Origin: Candidatus Synoicihabitans palmerolidicus
GTDB lineage: Bacteria > Verrucomicrobiota > Verrucomicrobiia > Opitutales > Opitutaceae
DNA: 64,000 bases
Direction: 5' to 3'
Assembly: GCA_020809425.1 (NCBI GenBank)
Contig: JAGGDC010000001.1
Coordinates: 434,001-498,000, forward strand
In this document: positions 21,046-32,244 of the stretch, one piece after another
Layout: each line of letters begins with the position of its first letter
Numbering within the stretch: the stretch's first letter is position 1
Made by a program: the position numbers and the translations under genes
The notes under the pieces: generated by a model
Databases searched by the model: none
What the model was told of the DNA's origin: nothing
What the model saw: the letters and a program-made list of their open reading frames with translations, nothing else

Positions 21046-21302
21046 TTAGGTGCGTGGCTTGGCCTCGTTGACCTTCAGTGAACGGCCATCGAGATTGGCG
21101 CCGTTGAGCTTTTTAATCGCGGTCTGAGCGTCATCGGCGTTGGCGAACGTGACGAAAGCGAAGCCACGAGGGCGGCCGGTCTCACGATCCATGGCGACGT
21201 AGGTGTCGGTGACTTCACAGTGAACGCCGAAAGCGTCACGCAGACCGGATTCGGTCGTATTGAAGGACATGTGACCGACGTAGCGTTTGGTATTCTATTC
21301 AT
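21046..21302 (-). CDS. RNA-binding RRM-domain protein
   Basis: This is a small single-domain RNA-recognition-motif protein like the cyanobacterial Rbp and bacterial cold-induced RNA chaperones. RNP-2 is KRYVGHMSF and RNP-1 is RGFAFVTF, in correct order within about 80 residues (FNTTESGLRDAFGVHCEVTD between them). The best start is ATG 21302, with a one-base shift in the first five codons; an internal ATG at 21270 gives a shorter open frame that lacks RNP-2. A strong terminator follows. Upstream is a 270-bp AT-richer gap towards the haemoglobin gene, where a 5' leader may lie. Confidence 0.85.
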
Positions 21303-21576
21303 AGGGAGGATTATCGTAAGCTCTTTAGCTTTTCAGCGCGTTTCCGAAATTCGGATTTCGAATCGATAGCTGAACCGGAAGCTCACTTGCAGACCCACCA
21401 ACCACTAGCATCTAACGTGTTTACGAGCCGCCACCGTCACGTGATTCACGCCGAACGCAGGCGGCATCTGAGGGAGAAATGGAATGGGGGAGTCAAAAGT
21501 TCGGCCGGAGCGAAGGCATTTCGGCACATATCGCGGTTGTCGGGGCGCGGCGATAGGTGCATAAATGGAGTTAATT

Positions 21577-21990
21577 ATGGATGCTAACCCCGGGAATGCG
21601 CGTTTGAATGGAGCTGGTTCACTCTTTGAGCGTGTGGGCGGCCGGGAGCGTCTGCAGTTCCTGTTGAAGCACTTTTATGCAGATGTGCGGTAGCATCGGG
21701 AGATCGGGCCGATTTTTGCGGCCCATATCCAGGATTGGCCGGCTCATTTGGGAAAAATAGAGGACTTTTGGTCCGGGGCGACCGGAGGGCCGGCGAGGTA
21801 TCAGGGACCGAGGCCGTGGAAGCATGTGAAGCTGGGATTGGGGGAGCTGCATTTTGAGGCGTGGTTGGGCTTGTGGCATCGGCATTGTCGAGCCCATCTG
21901 ACGGTGCCGGAAGCGGAGGAATTGATCGGCGTGGCGGAGTCGATTGGCCTAAAACTGCGGCAGATCATCGGGCAACATGGTCCCGCCTAG
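21577..21990 (+). CDS. group II/III truncated haemoglobin with an in-frame TAG
   Basis: This 138-codon gene encodes a 2-over-2 haemoglobin. Visible features are LFERVGGRERLQFLLKHFYA, DVR-TAG-HREIGPIFAAHI, DWPAHLGKIEDFWSG, WKHVKLGLGELHFEAWLGLW (proximal His region HxK/HF) and HRHCRAHLTVPEAEEL. TAG occupies 21691-21693 at a site where relatives commonly have Gln (YADVRQH). The rest of the frame is intact on both sides. Such globins handle O2 or NO under low-oxygen or nitrosative stress. It is monocistronic on the plus strand, upstream of an AraC-type gene. Confidence 0.85.
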
Positions 21991-22123
21991 GTCGGGCGGT
22001 TCGACGATGTTTGGTCGGTAAAAGGAGCAATGCACCGCGTCGATGAAGAGAGCAGAGATGGGAAATAATCGCATGAATAATCAAGCGGAGAATGGACGGG
22101 AAAGGATAGAGTGGGCCCGGTGA

Positions 22124-23024
22124 GTGATTCTTTCCTTAGATCAAATGCGACGGGTGTTGGTGGCGATCGAAGCACACCTGCACCACCCGTTGGCGATGGA
22201 AGAGCTGGCGCGGCGGGCGGACTATTCCACCTGGCACTTTCAACGCGTGTTTGCCGCCCTGTTGGATGAGCCAGTAGCGGGATATGTGCGACGACGACGT
22301 TTGACGGAAGCGGGACACCGACTGCGCTCCGATCTGGAGAGCCGCGTGCTCGATATCGCCTTGGCTGTCGGGTTTGAATCACACGAAGCATTCACTCGCG
22401 CGTTTCAACGCGAAAGCGGGCACACGCCCAGTGGGTTCCGTCGTCACCCTCAACCTGATTAGGGCTGGATGCGTCTCGCGCAGCCGCCAGAACACCTCCA
22501 ACTCCATCCTGCCAACATGAATCAAGACCCCGTGTTCGTCAATCAGCCCGCGATGTCCTTCGTGGGTCTATCTGCGCGATTCATCGCCGCGGTCTCTCCG
22601 GATGCCAACAACATGGAAATTCTCCCACCGTTGTGGCAGACGCTGAGCGCACGGCGCGGGGAGTTGAGGCCTTGTTGGGCAGACTGCGGTGCGGTTTGGT
22701 GCCTGTCGTTGTCTGGATCCGCAGGACCGCACACGGGACGACGAGTTGGAGTATCTGGCGGGGGTCGAAGTCACGGGAGAGGTTGACATTTCGGCCGGCA
22801 TGGTGCGTTGGGAAATTCCGGCAATCCGTTGTGCGCGATTCACGCATCGAGGACCGGTGACCACCTTTAGTGAGACGCTCAGTTACGTTTATGGCTCGTG
22901 GTTCCCGCGGTCGTCCTACGAACCGTCAATGGCCTACGAATTGGAACGCTACGACGAGCGGTTCAAGTTGGACGCGCCTGACAGCGAGTGGGACTATTTC
23001 GTGGGATTGGAAACCCCCGCTTGA
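22124..23024 (+). CDS. AraC-family regulator with GyrI-like effector domain, frameshifted
   Basis: Residues 1-105 form the AraC/XylS DNA-binding domain with two helix-turn-helices (MEELARRADYSTWHFQRVFA and RVLDIALAVGFESHEAFTRA). After a frame change near 22460 an effector-binding part of the GyrI/BmrR type follows: FVNQPAMSFVGLSARFIAAV, DDELEYLAGVEVTGEVDISA, WEIPAIRCARFTHRGP and a C-terminal DAPDSEWDYFVGLETPA. This architecture (MarA-like head plus GyrI-like tail) is typical of regulators sensing amphipathic drugs. At least two indels are present (near 22460 and 22680). Confidence 0.8.
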
Positions 23025-23044
23025 GCGAAATTGGCCGGTCATGG

Positions 23045-23160
23045 TTAACCTCGTATGCCGAGGTCGAGTTCGGCGAACTCGCGTTCGAACTGGCATGCCG
23101 CGGCCAGATTGACTTGGCCGTGGCGGGCGATGCGGTTGGCGGGACCGCTTAGGGAAACGG
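23045..23160 (-). other. possible gene 3' end
   Basis: A minus-strand reading gives SGPANRIARHGQVNLAAACQ then FEREFAELDLGIRG and a TAA at 23045, which looks coding (no repeats, plausible composition). I cannot assign it. It may be a remnant left after a deletion downstream of the aldehyde dehydrogenase. Confidence 0.2.
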
Positions 23161-23193
23161 GACCGACGCCGGAGCTTGCTCCGATGTCGACAG

Positions 23194-24559
23194 CTATTTC
23201 ACGTAGACGGTCTTGATATTGACGAACTCCTTGATGCCGTAGTGCGACAATTCGCGACCGTAGCCACTCGTCTTGATGCCACCGAAGGGCAGGCGAGGGT
23301 CGCTCTTGACGAAGTCGTTGACGAAACAGCAGCCGGCTTCGAGTTCAGTCGCGGCGATGCGTTCGCCTTTGGCGAGGTCGCGAGTGAATACGGCGGCACC
23401 GAGGCCGAAGATCGAGTCGTTGGCCACCTTGATGGCTTCCGCTTCGTCGGCGACCGGGATGATGGCCGCAACGGGACCGAAGAGTTCCTCTTCATAAGTA
23501 ACCATGCCTTTTTTAACGTCGGTCAATACGGTGGCCGGGTAGTAGGCTCCCGGGCCGGAGGGGATTTCGCCGTCGAGCACGCAGCGGGCGCCTTGAGCGA
23601 TACTCCGTTGAACCTGGCCGTGCAATTCGTCGCGCAAGTCGGTGCGCGCCTGCGGCCCGAGCGTGTTGGATTCATCCATGGGCTCGCCCATCCTGGCGGC
23701 GCGCATGTGGGCAATGAAGCGACGCTCGAACTCTTCGCGCACGGATTCGACGACGATCATGCGTTTGGCGGAGATGCAGCTTTGGCCGGTATTGATGAGG
23801 CGGCTGGTCGCGCAGGCGGCGGCTTTTTCAAGATCGGCGTCGGCGAGGATCAGATAGGGATCACTGCCGCCGAGTTCGAGCACGGTCTTCTTGAGAGCCT
23901 GGCTGGCAGTGGCGGCGACAGATTGACCGGCGGCGGTGCTGCCAGTGAGGGCGACGGCGCGCACGACGTCGTGTTCGATCACCGCTTTGGCGGCCTGGTT
24001 GTTGATCAAGAGCGTGCGAAACACGTTGGCGGGGAAGCCGGCTTCCTTGAAGACCATCCTCGATGGCGAGCGCGTAGCCGGGCACGTTGGAGGCGTGTTT
24101 GAGCACCCCGACGTTGCCCGCCATGAGCGCGGGAGCGGCAAAGCGAAAAACTTGCCAGAACGGGAAATTCCAGGGCATGACCGCGAGGATGGCGCCGATG
24201 GACTGGAAGCTGGCGAAACTGGTGGTGGCGTCGGTGGTGATCTGCTCGCGGCGGAGCATGGTCTCGGCGTGGTCGGCGTAATAGTTGCACACGACGGCGC
24301 ATTTCTCGACTTCGGTCCGGGCGGCCTTCACGGGCTTGCCCATTTCGGCAGTCATGAGGTGGGCAAACTCGACGGCGCGTTTACGCAATACCTGGCCGGC
24401 GGCGCGCATGAGCGTCGCTCGCTCGGCGAAGGTGGTGAGCCGCCAGTGGCGGTAGGCCTGATCGGTGGCGGTCAGGATTTCGTGGACGGAGGACGTGTCC
24501 ATGAGCTCATAGTCTCGGATGGGTTGGTCGGTGGCAGGGTTGATGGATGTGATTTTCAT
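23194..24559 (-). CDS. NAD(P)-dependent aldehyde dehydrogenase (succinate-semialdehyde type)
   Basis: From ATG 24559 (MKITSINPATDQPIRDYELM) the protein reads through MPWNFPFWQVFRFAAPALMA (N-terminal cofactor-site motif) to a frameshift near 24060. It continues FTGST-like ALTGSTAAGQSVA, LELGGSDPYLILADAD (general-base Glu) and NTGQSCISAKR (catalytic Cys), then LPFGGIKTSGYGRELSHYGI and stop at 23194. Total of about 455 residues matches GabD/Sad-type enzymes that oxidise succinate semialdehyde and related omega-semialdehydes. It follows the C45 hydrolase and ATP-grasp genes in the same direction, suggesting it oxidises an aldehyde derived from an amine. Confidence 0.88.
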
Positions 24560-24695
24560 GACTGAGATTGGTGAGAGGTTGGCCCGGGACGCGGGTTCCG
24601 GCATGCCGGGTTGAATTGCTCGAGGATAACGTGGTCGCATGGGGCGGCCGACGTCGATGTTCGCATGCGCCGAGCGCTGGAGGAGGGAGGCGCGT

Positions 24696-25737
24696 TCATG
24701 ACGGTCCTGCCAGTCCGGGGTCGGTGTCGGGAGGAGGTCCGTCCCACGGCACCTGCAGGGTGTGCCGGTTTTCTTGATACGTGGCAAAGGTCTGCGTCCA
24801 CCGCTGGTCCGGCCAGATGGATTCGGCGGTGAGCGTGCGCGGATGGTAGACGGCGGTGTAGAGGGTGCCCCAACCGCGCCGGTATTCGGTCTGGTAGAGC
24901 GGGGGCGCGAGAAACTGGCCGATAATTTCCTCGGGATGGAGGGCGCGGTTGGCGAGCAGTTCGTAGAGCCGGCGCTCGCGTTCCAACGTGTCGGTGGCTT
25001 CCGCGTGACGTGCCCAGCGGATACGGTTCTGTGGTTGGTGGTGGCGGGAATACGGCGCAGAATGGTGGGACCGTTGGGCGAGGTGTAGGCCGTCGCGTAG
25101 TTGCCGGAAGGATCAGCCAGCAGGATGTTGTGGGCCATGTTGACCGGGATGCGGCGCAGGGTTTCGGCGGCCTCGGCCACGCTCTCGCAGAATTCCAACA
25201 CGTAGCGCACGACCATGGGCGCGCCAAAGCCGACATCGGAATCCGGGCGGCCGCCGCAACTGAGCGAGACCGCGAGGCCGGCGTCGTTGATCCCGTCGAG
25301 GGCGCCGACCATGCAGTCACTGGCGGCGATCACGGCGCGACCGTTCCAAGCGGTGCGCCAGATGAGTGTTTCGCAGAGGAAGGGGCTGTAGTCGTAGTTG
25401 CGCACGAGCATCGGCGCAGGTGAGGTCCAGATGGCTGGGAGCACCCGGTGAGGTAGGGAGGAGGGCAGTAGAAGCTGAGAAAACGCGCTTCGATGTCTCC
25501 GCCCCCGGCGAGTTCGCAGAGGGTTTTCCAGATGGGTAAGAATTTGGGCAGGTGAGCGCGCAGCGATCGTTCGCACTCCAAGAAGGAGGGACGCGCGTGC
25601 ACGCCTCCCGCGAGATACCAGCGCCGGTAAGCGGGCCACAGGGTGTTGAACCATTGTTGCCAACGCGGACCGGGCTGGTCCTCGGCGATTGCTTCGAAGG
25701 ACAGATCCATCAGCGGACTCGGGGCCGCAGCATCCAA
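24696..25737 (-). CDS. C45-family acyltransferase/hydrolase (Ntn type), frameshifted
   Basis: The best start is near 25737 or the ATG at 25709 (MDLSFEAIAEDQPGPRWQQW). The presumed autocatalytic Cys is in YLTGCSQ, followed after a frame change near 25430 by APMLVRNYDYSPFLCETLIW, GALDGINDAGLAVSLSCGGR and VARYVLEF-like VVRYVLEFCESVAEAAETL. These segments typify the C45 group (acyl-CoA:6-APA acyltransferase relatives) that hydrolyse or transfer amides. A second shift near 25010 leads to ERERRLYELLANRALHPEEI and a C-terminus at 24696. It lies between ATP-grasp and aldehyde dehydrogenase genes, a plausible ligate-process-release set. Confidence 0.75.
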
Positions 25738-27218
25738 GGATCTTGAAGGCGCCGGCGGCGAGCGCGACGGGAATATCCGGCGAGGTCACGTCGGCAACCG
25801 GCGCGGCCTGGTAGTGCCCGTGCATGCCGTTGATAAAGGCGTGGGCCCGATCGGTGAGTTCGAAGTCGGGAGTCATGAGACGACCGCGGGTGATGAGGAT
25901 ACCCAGGTCGGCGCCTTCGTAGAGGTAGTCGCCGGGGCCGCTGATGCGCAGCCAGAAGGCCCCATTCTCGGTTTCGACCGCACGGCGATGAGTGTCGAAG
26001 CGGTTGTAGTTGAGACCACCGTCGGCGGAGAGACGCCAGATGCCGGACTTGGGGGCGGCGCTGATGTGTTTCACAGACTCGTCGGTCCACTTCATCACCA
26101 GCTGACTCCAGTCGTCGATGTTTTCGGAATCGGCCCAACGGCGGATGAGGTCGTTGACATCGAACTCGAACTCGACGTCGGCGAACTCGAGCATATGGAA
26201 GAGGAACAAAGGGGGGGGGGGCCGCGTGGGCGAAAGCCGCGTGGTTGGTCATGGAGCTGGCGCCGGTGATGCGAGGGTTGAGCTCGCCGAGGTAGAGCTG
26301 GTTGCCGTCCATATCGATGAGAAAATCGAGTTCGAAGTAGCAGCGGTAGCCCTCCTTGCGCAGCTGTTCGCCGAACTTGAAGGTGTAGTCGACGGCCTGA
26401 TCGCGGAGTTCGGGCGTGAAGGACCCCGGGAAGATCTCGTTGCCGCACCAGCCTCCCTTGTAGGGAGTGAGTTCCTGGAAGCCGACGAGCTCGGTCATGA
26501 GCGGGCCGACGATGGTGCCCTGGCGTGTGGTGCAGGCCTCGAGGGCAGAGCCGCGGCACTTGAGGCGCTTCATCACTTTAACGACCGGTTCGGAGGCGAT
26601 CTCCTTGGCGTGTTTGTCGTAGTCCTGTTCGGTCGTGATGAAGAAAGTCGTGTGGCCCGAATCGCCGAAGGCAGTCTGGATAACGAGGTCGGAGCCGAGG
26701 ACTTTTTGAGCCTCGATGACGTCGCCCCAGTTTGGGATGGCCATCAATTTGTTGGGCACGAACGGCACGCAGGCGCGGTCGCCGATGCGCACGGTTTCGA
26801 CCTTGTTGTCGACGCGATTGCGCAGGCCGGCGGACGGGAAGCAAACCTCGAGGCCGAGTTCGTTGCACCGCGACTTGGTCTTTTCGTAGAATATGAGGAA
26901 GACGGCCTTGCCGAGATCCTTGCGACCCTTAGCTTTGGCGCGCCGGCGCATGAAGTCGATGACCTCTTTATGCTGGAGCATGTAGTTGTTGATGTCCTCG
27001 ATGCTCTCAAACTGATCGTGCGGAATTTCCTGCGGCACGAAGACGTTGGGGTGACGGCCATCGAAGCAGTCGATGTGGTTGATGAACTGGAAGCCGCGCA
27101 CCCACTCGTCGAGACCGAGCAGGTTGAAGTTGGTGGCGCTGATGAAATAGGTGGGGATCTCGTTGCGGTGGAAGTAGCGGCGGATGTCGGAGAGGCCGTG
27201 GAGGTGGGTTTTTTGCAT
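25715..27218 (-). CDS. ATP-grasp ligase (biotin carboxylase-like fold)
   Basis: ATG 27218 (MQKTHLHGLSDIRRYFHRNE). The N-terminal region contains YFISATNFNLLGLDEWVRGF. The ATP-grasp core is marked by LVIQTAFGDSGHTTFFITTE (nucleotide-binding lid), IVGPLMTELVGFQELTPYKG, YRCYFELDFLIDMDGNQLYL and GELNPRITGASSM (metal-binding Glu and Asn). A frame change falls exactly in a run of about ten G near 26211, after which PLFLFHMLEFADVEFEFDVN and a C-terminal domain follow to about 25715, overlapping the C45 start. ATP-grasp enzymes join a carboxylate to an amine through an acyl-phosphate. The adjacent decarboxylase and hydrolase suggest an amine substrate. Confidence 0.75.
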
Positions 27219-27349
27219 AGCGTGGATGGAGCAGGGGCGGGATTGATCGCGGGACGCGGAGCGGACTCGTGCGCGTAGGGCGGGGAGGGATTGGAGGCGA
27301 TGAAGGCGCGCATTCGGGTGAGCACGTGACGAAGGAAGGCAAGCATGCG

Positions 27350-28262
27350 GGCGGTGCGCAGGTCGTGCTTTCGAGGGCGCCGACCGTGAAGACTCGAATA
27401 CCAAGATCAGCGCGGTAGCCGTGGATTTCCTTGGTATCGAGCTGCCGCAGGTAGCTGAGGATTTCCACGCTCACCACCTGACCAGGCACCAGGATCGGAA
27501 AGCCCGGCGGGTAGGGAGTGAGGAAGCTGGAGGCCACCAGTTCGCGGCCGGCGGCCATGAGTGCGTCGATCTCCGTTTCGTCGATGCGGCAGTATTCACA
27601 ATTGTCCTCCTCCGTGCCGAGGAAGTAGGCCGTGCGCATATCGCCCTCGGGCGTTTCGCCTCTGCGGAAGCGGACATGAAAGGCGCTGAAGTCGGGCAGG
27701 GGAGGCAACTTCTCGGTGAAGTTGAGCACGGCGCGTTCGCGGGCTCTCTTTTCGGTCGCGCTCTCATCTTCGGTGGTTTCCTCGAAGGCGGTGGCAAGGT
27801 CGACGAGGGCGTCGATCAAGTGGGCGACCGAACTGCGGGTAGTGCCGATGTTCGTCATGAACAGGACCGAGTTACGGGTGGTCTTGTTTACTTGGATACC
27901 GTGGCGCTCCATGAGGTGATCCTTTTTGAAGGAATCGCCGTCGACGCCGATCTTGCCAATGTAGAGGGTGAGTCCGGCTGGGATCGAAGACGAATTCATC
28001 CTGTTCCCAGGCATCGAGCATGCCGGACCATCTCCGTTCGGCGCTGTAGTAGACTTCGAGCCCTGATGGGCGGCATTCGGCGGGGATGAGGTTTTCCATC
28101 GAGAGGAAGGAGAACCATGTTGAGAGCAGAGGGTGGACGGTGATTTTTTCGCGTAAGGCGAAGGCGAGTTCGACCTGTTTACCCACCATCTCGAAGCCCT
28201 CCAACTCCACCTGCCGACGACCGAGGTCCAGGCTGGCGAGAATCTGGTAGTTGGAGCGTGTC
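27350..28262 (-). pseudogene. Orn/Lys/Arg decarboxylase, C-terminal part only
   Basis: The sequence starts abruptly at about 28262 with SNYQILASLDLGRRQVELEG, the region after the PLP-binding domain of the prokaryotic ornithine/lysine/arginine decarboxylase family. It continues LAFALREKITVHPLL, VNKTTRNSVLFMTNIGTTRS, LPPLPDFSAFH and YPPGFPILVPGQVVSVEILS. It ends LDTKEIHGYRADLGIRVF near 27350. The N-terminal two thirds, including the Schiff-base lysine, are absent, and an IS remnant lies immediately upstream. A frameshift occurs near 27985. As encoded it cannot decarboxylate. Confidence 0.8.
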
Positions 28263-28463
28263 CCATTTACCCTAATTTTGGAAGGGGGGCCGGAAAGCCG
28301 ATTTTTTGAGCGGATGTCCGGCTACCAATGGCGGATGTAGGTGCGCGCAGATGCACTTTAAGGGCTAAATTGCAGTGTCGCAGCAGTCAGTGCCTGGATC
28401 GTTGCCATGAGGGAACCTCCGGCAGCCGGTTTATTGTTCATCGTTGGAGTAGGCTTGGTGGTT

Positions 28464-29967
28464 TTAGGCGGCTTGGGCCTGCGGTGGTTGGTCGGCCAGC
28501 AGTCGGGCGATGAGCCACAGGTTGTGACCGAGGATGCTCCAGGCTACCGCCAGGTAGCGATTCGTGAAGCCTCTGGCACTCAATCGCTGGCCTTGGCGTT
28601 GCTTGATGATGGGGATGCGGGCCTCCGTCGAAGCCCGGCGATGTTGGAGCGCCACGAACGGCGGCTCCTGCATGCGCCGTTGCAGCAGCTGCGGATCGCG
28701 GGGGCAAGTGGCGTCATAAATGTCGGCTTCGGCCAAGCGTTCGCACAGCCGTTTGGTCGAGAAGCCTCGGTCGGTGCTCGCCGCTTTGATCGGGGTGCTC
28801 AGGTCGAACTGATTCTGGCGCTCGAGGCTCTGGTCGAACTGACGCCCTTCGGCCGGAGCCATTCCCTGATACAACTGCCAATCGGTGATCAACCCCGTCA
28901 CGTTCTCACTGATCATGAGGGTGTGGCCAAACTCGACCTCGCCGGACACGCCTTGCCCCGGATCACGGTCTGCACGTCGGGTTCGTAGACGTTGAGGATC
29001 TTCTCGGCGTTGGGCACTGGTCGCGCGCCGATGATGCGTTCGTGGGCCTGTTTGATCGCGGCCGGCAGTTGCTCGAGCCTGGCGTCGATGCGCGCAATGA
29101 TGCGGGTGGGTGGCCTGGCGCTCACTGAAGCGGGTCCGGGCGTAGTCGGCGGCGAGGTGGTCGCGGTGGCGGCGGGCGTGCTCGCCGATGGTGCGCAGCA
29201 GGCGTTTCATCTGGCGGAGCACGCCCTTGCGGGCCCGCTTCGCATCGCGGCGCCGTCGGCTGTGGGTCATCGCGATGCACCACCGATTCATCTGCTTGGC
29301 AAAGACTGGCGGCTCGTTCGGCATCCGACCCCGCAACCCCGCTGCACGGCGCAGTTTCACCGCCTTGAGGGGGTGCGGCTCACGTCGCGAAAGAACACCC
29401 AGTCGACCGGGAAATGGATGTTGGCCTGCAGGCAGGTCGAGTCCACCAGGCACGTATCCATCGGCTGCGCCGCAGCCAGTCCCAGTTCGCTCGCCCGGTC
29501 CGCCTCATCGCACATCTCGATAATGACTTGGCTCATCCTGCGCACCTGCCCGGCGGTGAAGCATTTGGACGCACGCTCCCGCACGCTTTCTTTGGGAGAC
29601 CCCCTTGATGCCGTCGATCCGGCGCGCTCCGCAAAAGTCGGCCAACAGATCGCTGGAGGCGATGCTCAGGGAAAGTTTACGCAAGCTGATTTTCCCGAGC
29701 ATCATGCGCAATACCTGCACCCGCCGCGCCTTGCGCGCGAACTGCAAGGTGGCGCGGCAACCCGGCCACGTCGTCGCCCCGCCAGTTTTCCCGGGCAAAG
29801 TCCACGGCCATCGCTTCCAAGTGACTGTTAGCCAGCAACTGGTCGAGCCCCGCCAGTTGATCGCGCAACGCGGCGTAATCTTTGTTGGGTCCGACCGGAG
29901 TCAGGTCTGGACGTAACCAAGTTTTCAGGGCCACTTCCGGGGCGACGGCTTCGGTAGTATTGTTCAC
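28464..29967 (-). pseudogene. DDE transposase of an unclassified (ISNCY-like) IS, disrupted
   Basis: ATG 29967 (MNNTTEAVAPEVALKTWLRP) and ANSHLEAMAVDFARENW form the N-terminus. After shifts, MDTCLVDSTCLQANIHFPVD followed by WVFFRD shows the first catalytic Asp. VFAKQMNRWCIAMTHSRRRR, DARLEQLPAAIKQAHERIIG and EVEFGHTLMISENVTGLITD (second Asp) follow. STDRGFSTKRL and RYLAVAWSILGHNLWLIARL near the end complete a DDE transposase of about 500 residues. At least three frameshifts. I could not find convincing terminal repeats. It borders the truncated decarboxylase and may have caused the truncation. Confidence 0.75.
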
Positions 29968-29992
29968 ACTAAAGTATACACACCGTTTTTGT

Positions 29993-30023
29993 GCCGAAAC
30001 CAGGAAATCCTCCCGGTTTCGGC
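29993..30023 (+). terminator. terminator-like hairpin
   Basis: A 9-bp perfect stem (gccgaaacc / ggtttcggc) is followed by a T-rich tail (ctctttattttt) on the plus strand. No plus-strand gene ends here now, so it may be left from a gene removed by the IS, or may shield the glycan genes from upstream transcription. Confidence 0.5.
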
Positions 30024-30126
30024 CTCTTTATTTTTACGCTACCTCCTCTTCTCCAACCTCTTGCGCTTGTGGGATACGCTCTACTTTAGCGCCTCATGTC
30101 ATCGTCGTGACGGTGACATCGGCTTC

Positions 30127-32203
30127 ATGTATGGAGACGGAATCTCTCACCTGATTGAGTCGAGTACTGCTGTTTCTGAGCGAGCCAAAAGCCTGATCGG
30201 GCTCTCCATACTGATCGCGGCGGTGATCTGGAGCGGCTGGTGGATGAGTCGAGGGTGGCATTCCACCGGTTTGGCGGGGCATGAGTTTCGCCAGACACAA
30301 ACGGCGCTTACGGTCCAGACCTTGCAGGATGGTGGCTTGCGATTGGATTATGAAACGCCCGTTTTGGGCAAACCGTGGTCAATACCGATGGAGTTTCCCC
30401 TCTATCAATTTGCCGTCGTCGCGTTTTGCGACGTGTTCGGAACCAACATAGCTGAAGGTGGTAGATGGGTGGGGTCTTTGTGTTTCCTGCTGGGAATTCC
30501 CGCACTGGTTTTATTGGGGCGGGAGTTGAAATTTGGCTGGGGAGCCAGTGCTTTAGCGGTGACTCCGGTGGTATTGACCCCGGTGCTCCTATTCTATGCC
30601 CGGACGGTGATGATCGAAGCGATGGCATGGGCACTGGGAGCCTGGTTTCTGTGGGGAGTGGTAAGGTATCGTCGAGTCGGCGGCGGCGTTATGTGGGCAG
30701 TTACACTCGTATGTATGTGGAGCAGGGGCTGCAGTGGTCAAAGGCACCACATGGGCAGTTTTTTGTCTGCCGTGGGCGCTGTTATTTTTGCGGGACTTGT
30801 GGGTCTAGATTCAAGCGAGAGAGAAACAATGGCGTTCCTTGATCATACAGGGACTCGGTATCGGAATACCCTTACTTTTAATCGGTCTGTCGTGGATGGC
30901 GTACGGAGATGCGGTGAAAGCTAAGAATCCGATGGCTCATTTTCTGCGATCGAGCGAGTTGCGGGCGTTTAATTTCGGCACGTGGGAGCAACGACTGCAG
31001 TCGGCGACATGGACAGGGCTACTCGCACACACGGTGTCGGGGGTCATGCCGATTTGGTTGGCCCTTGGCGGCTTGGCAGTAGCCTTGGGACTAAGGCGTT
31101 CGCGAATGCCGGCGGTGCTGAGTGTAGTCGCTTTCTTAGGGGGACCGCTGATCTTCTTTAATCTTTATTATCTGCACGATTAGTACTTTTATGCGAATAG
31201 TGCGTTTTTGGCGTTGGTGATTGGACTGGCGATGGCCGCGTGGTGGGATCGACCGACTTTAAAGGCGCCGGGGATGGTGTTTGCGCTGGTTCTGTTGTTG
31301 GGAATGGAGGGGGGACAGTTCCATACGTATCGAGAGAACTTATACAAAACTCAGACGGCCTATTCGTCCAGTGAGTATGGATTGATCAAGGCCGTGCGGT
31401 TGGTGACCAATCCGGAGGACGTGGTGGTCGCGCATTCACCTGGTTGGAGTTCCAACATCGCGTATTACACGCATCGTCGGATGTTGATCATTCCGGATTC
31501 GCAGATGTTTCATCACGAGAATTTGGTGAATGAAAATTTGAAGTTACTCGAGGGCGAGGCGGTGCCGCTTTTACTGGTGATGGATGAATCGCATGATCAG
31601 GCGCAGTGGATCACGGCGAGGATTGACGAACTGGGCTTGTGGCCTGTGCCTCTGTTTAATTGGAGCAATCGAGTCTCGGCGTATGCACGGTTGGATCGAC
31701 TGATGGAGATGCAGACGGCGTTACGCAATGAACCTAGTATTGATGTTAAACTAGGGGGCATACCTTCGGTTGCAGGAGCTGATAAGTGGACCCAGGTGGA
31801 GGTCCCGAAGGAGGGAACCGAGTGGGCGAAGTTTTCGTTATTTCCCCTCTACAGAGTGCTTCCGTTTGGGTTTCAGATCAATACTTATGAAGGTCAGCCC
31901 ACGATGCTCGCCCATGCTACGACGGAGCTCTACTTTGCTCGGCCCGCGGGGGCGACGGAGGTTGATTTGAGCTACGTGATCAATCCGGTCTGTTACGAAT
32001 CTAAGGATTTTGATGGAGTGTTGGTGATGGTTGATACGGTGAGTGCCACAGGTAAGCTAACCGCAACTTTGATGCAGTGGGAGTCACCGCAGGCGCTCGA
32101 CCAGAGCATGCGTAACCTCACTCTAAAGCTGCCGGATACCGATGATGAGAGGCTGCTGTTACGCGCGTTGCCTGGACCACGCGACAACAACGCCTATGAC
32201 TAA
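30127..32203 (+). CDS. integral-membrane glycosyltransferase (PMT/ArnT-like), disrupted
   Basis: The protein begins at ATG 30127. The first helix is followed by STGLAGHEFRQTQTALTVQT, an acidic first-loop motif typical of GT39/GT83 lipid-sugar transferases that use polyprenyl-phosphate sugars. Many hydrophobic segments follow (SLCFLLGIPALVLLGRELKF, GIPLLLIGLSWMAYGD, IGLAMAAWWDRPTLKAPGMV). The C-terminal soluble part (VAHSPGWSSNIAYYTHRRML) is extracytoplasmic. Breaks: frameshifts near 30690, and in-frame TAGs at 30806-30808 and 31181-31183. Read through, the product has about 690 residues and 10 or more helices. It converges on the methyltransferase-GT2 gene and probably decorates the same surface glycan. 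Confidence 0.7.
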
Positions 32204-32218
32204 GTTTGGCTCAGGGCG

Positions 32219-32244
32219 TTGAAGTTTCGTTAAACGAACTTCAA
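32219..32244. terminator. bidirectional hairpin between convergent glycan genes
   Basis: ttgaagtttcgtt / aacgaacttcaa pair with one bulge. The hairpin spans the stop codon of the minus-strand GT2 fusion and lies 16 bp after the plus-strand gene. T/A-rich sequence flanks both sides, so it can serve both transcripts. Confidence 0.6.

Noticed and set aside
23861..26209. A single 782-residue fused protein joining ATP-grasp C-terminus, C45 hydrolase region and aldehyde dehydrogenase
   Set aside because: The long frame passes through three genes in different registers because of frameshifts. Family-specific motifs for each enzyme appear in separate frames with their own starts.
29993..30023. Riboswitch or RNA gene upstream of the membrane glycosyltransferase
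   Set aside because: The hairpin with a T-rich tail is short and matches no riboswitch signature I know; a terminator is the simpler reading.
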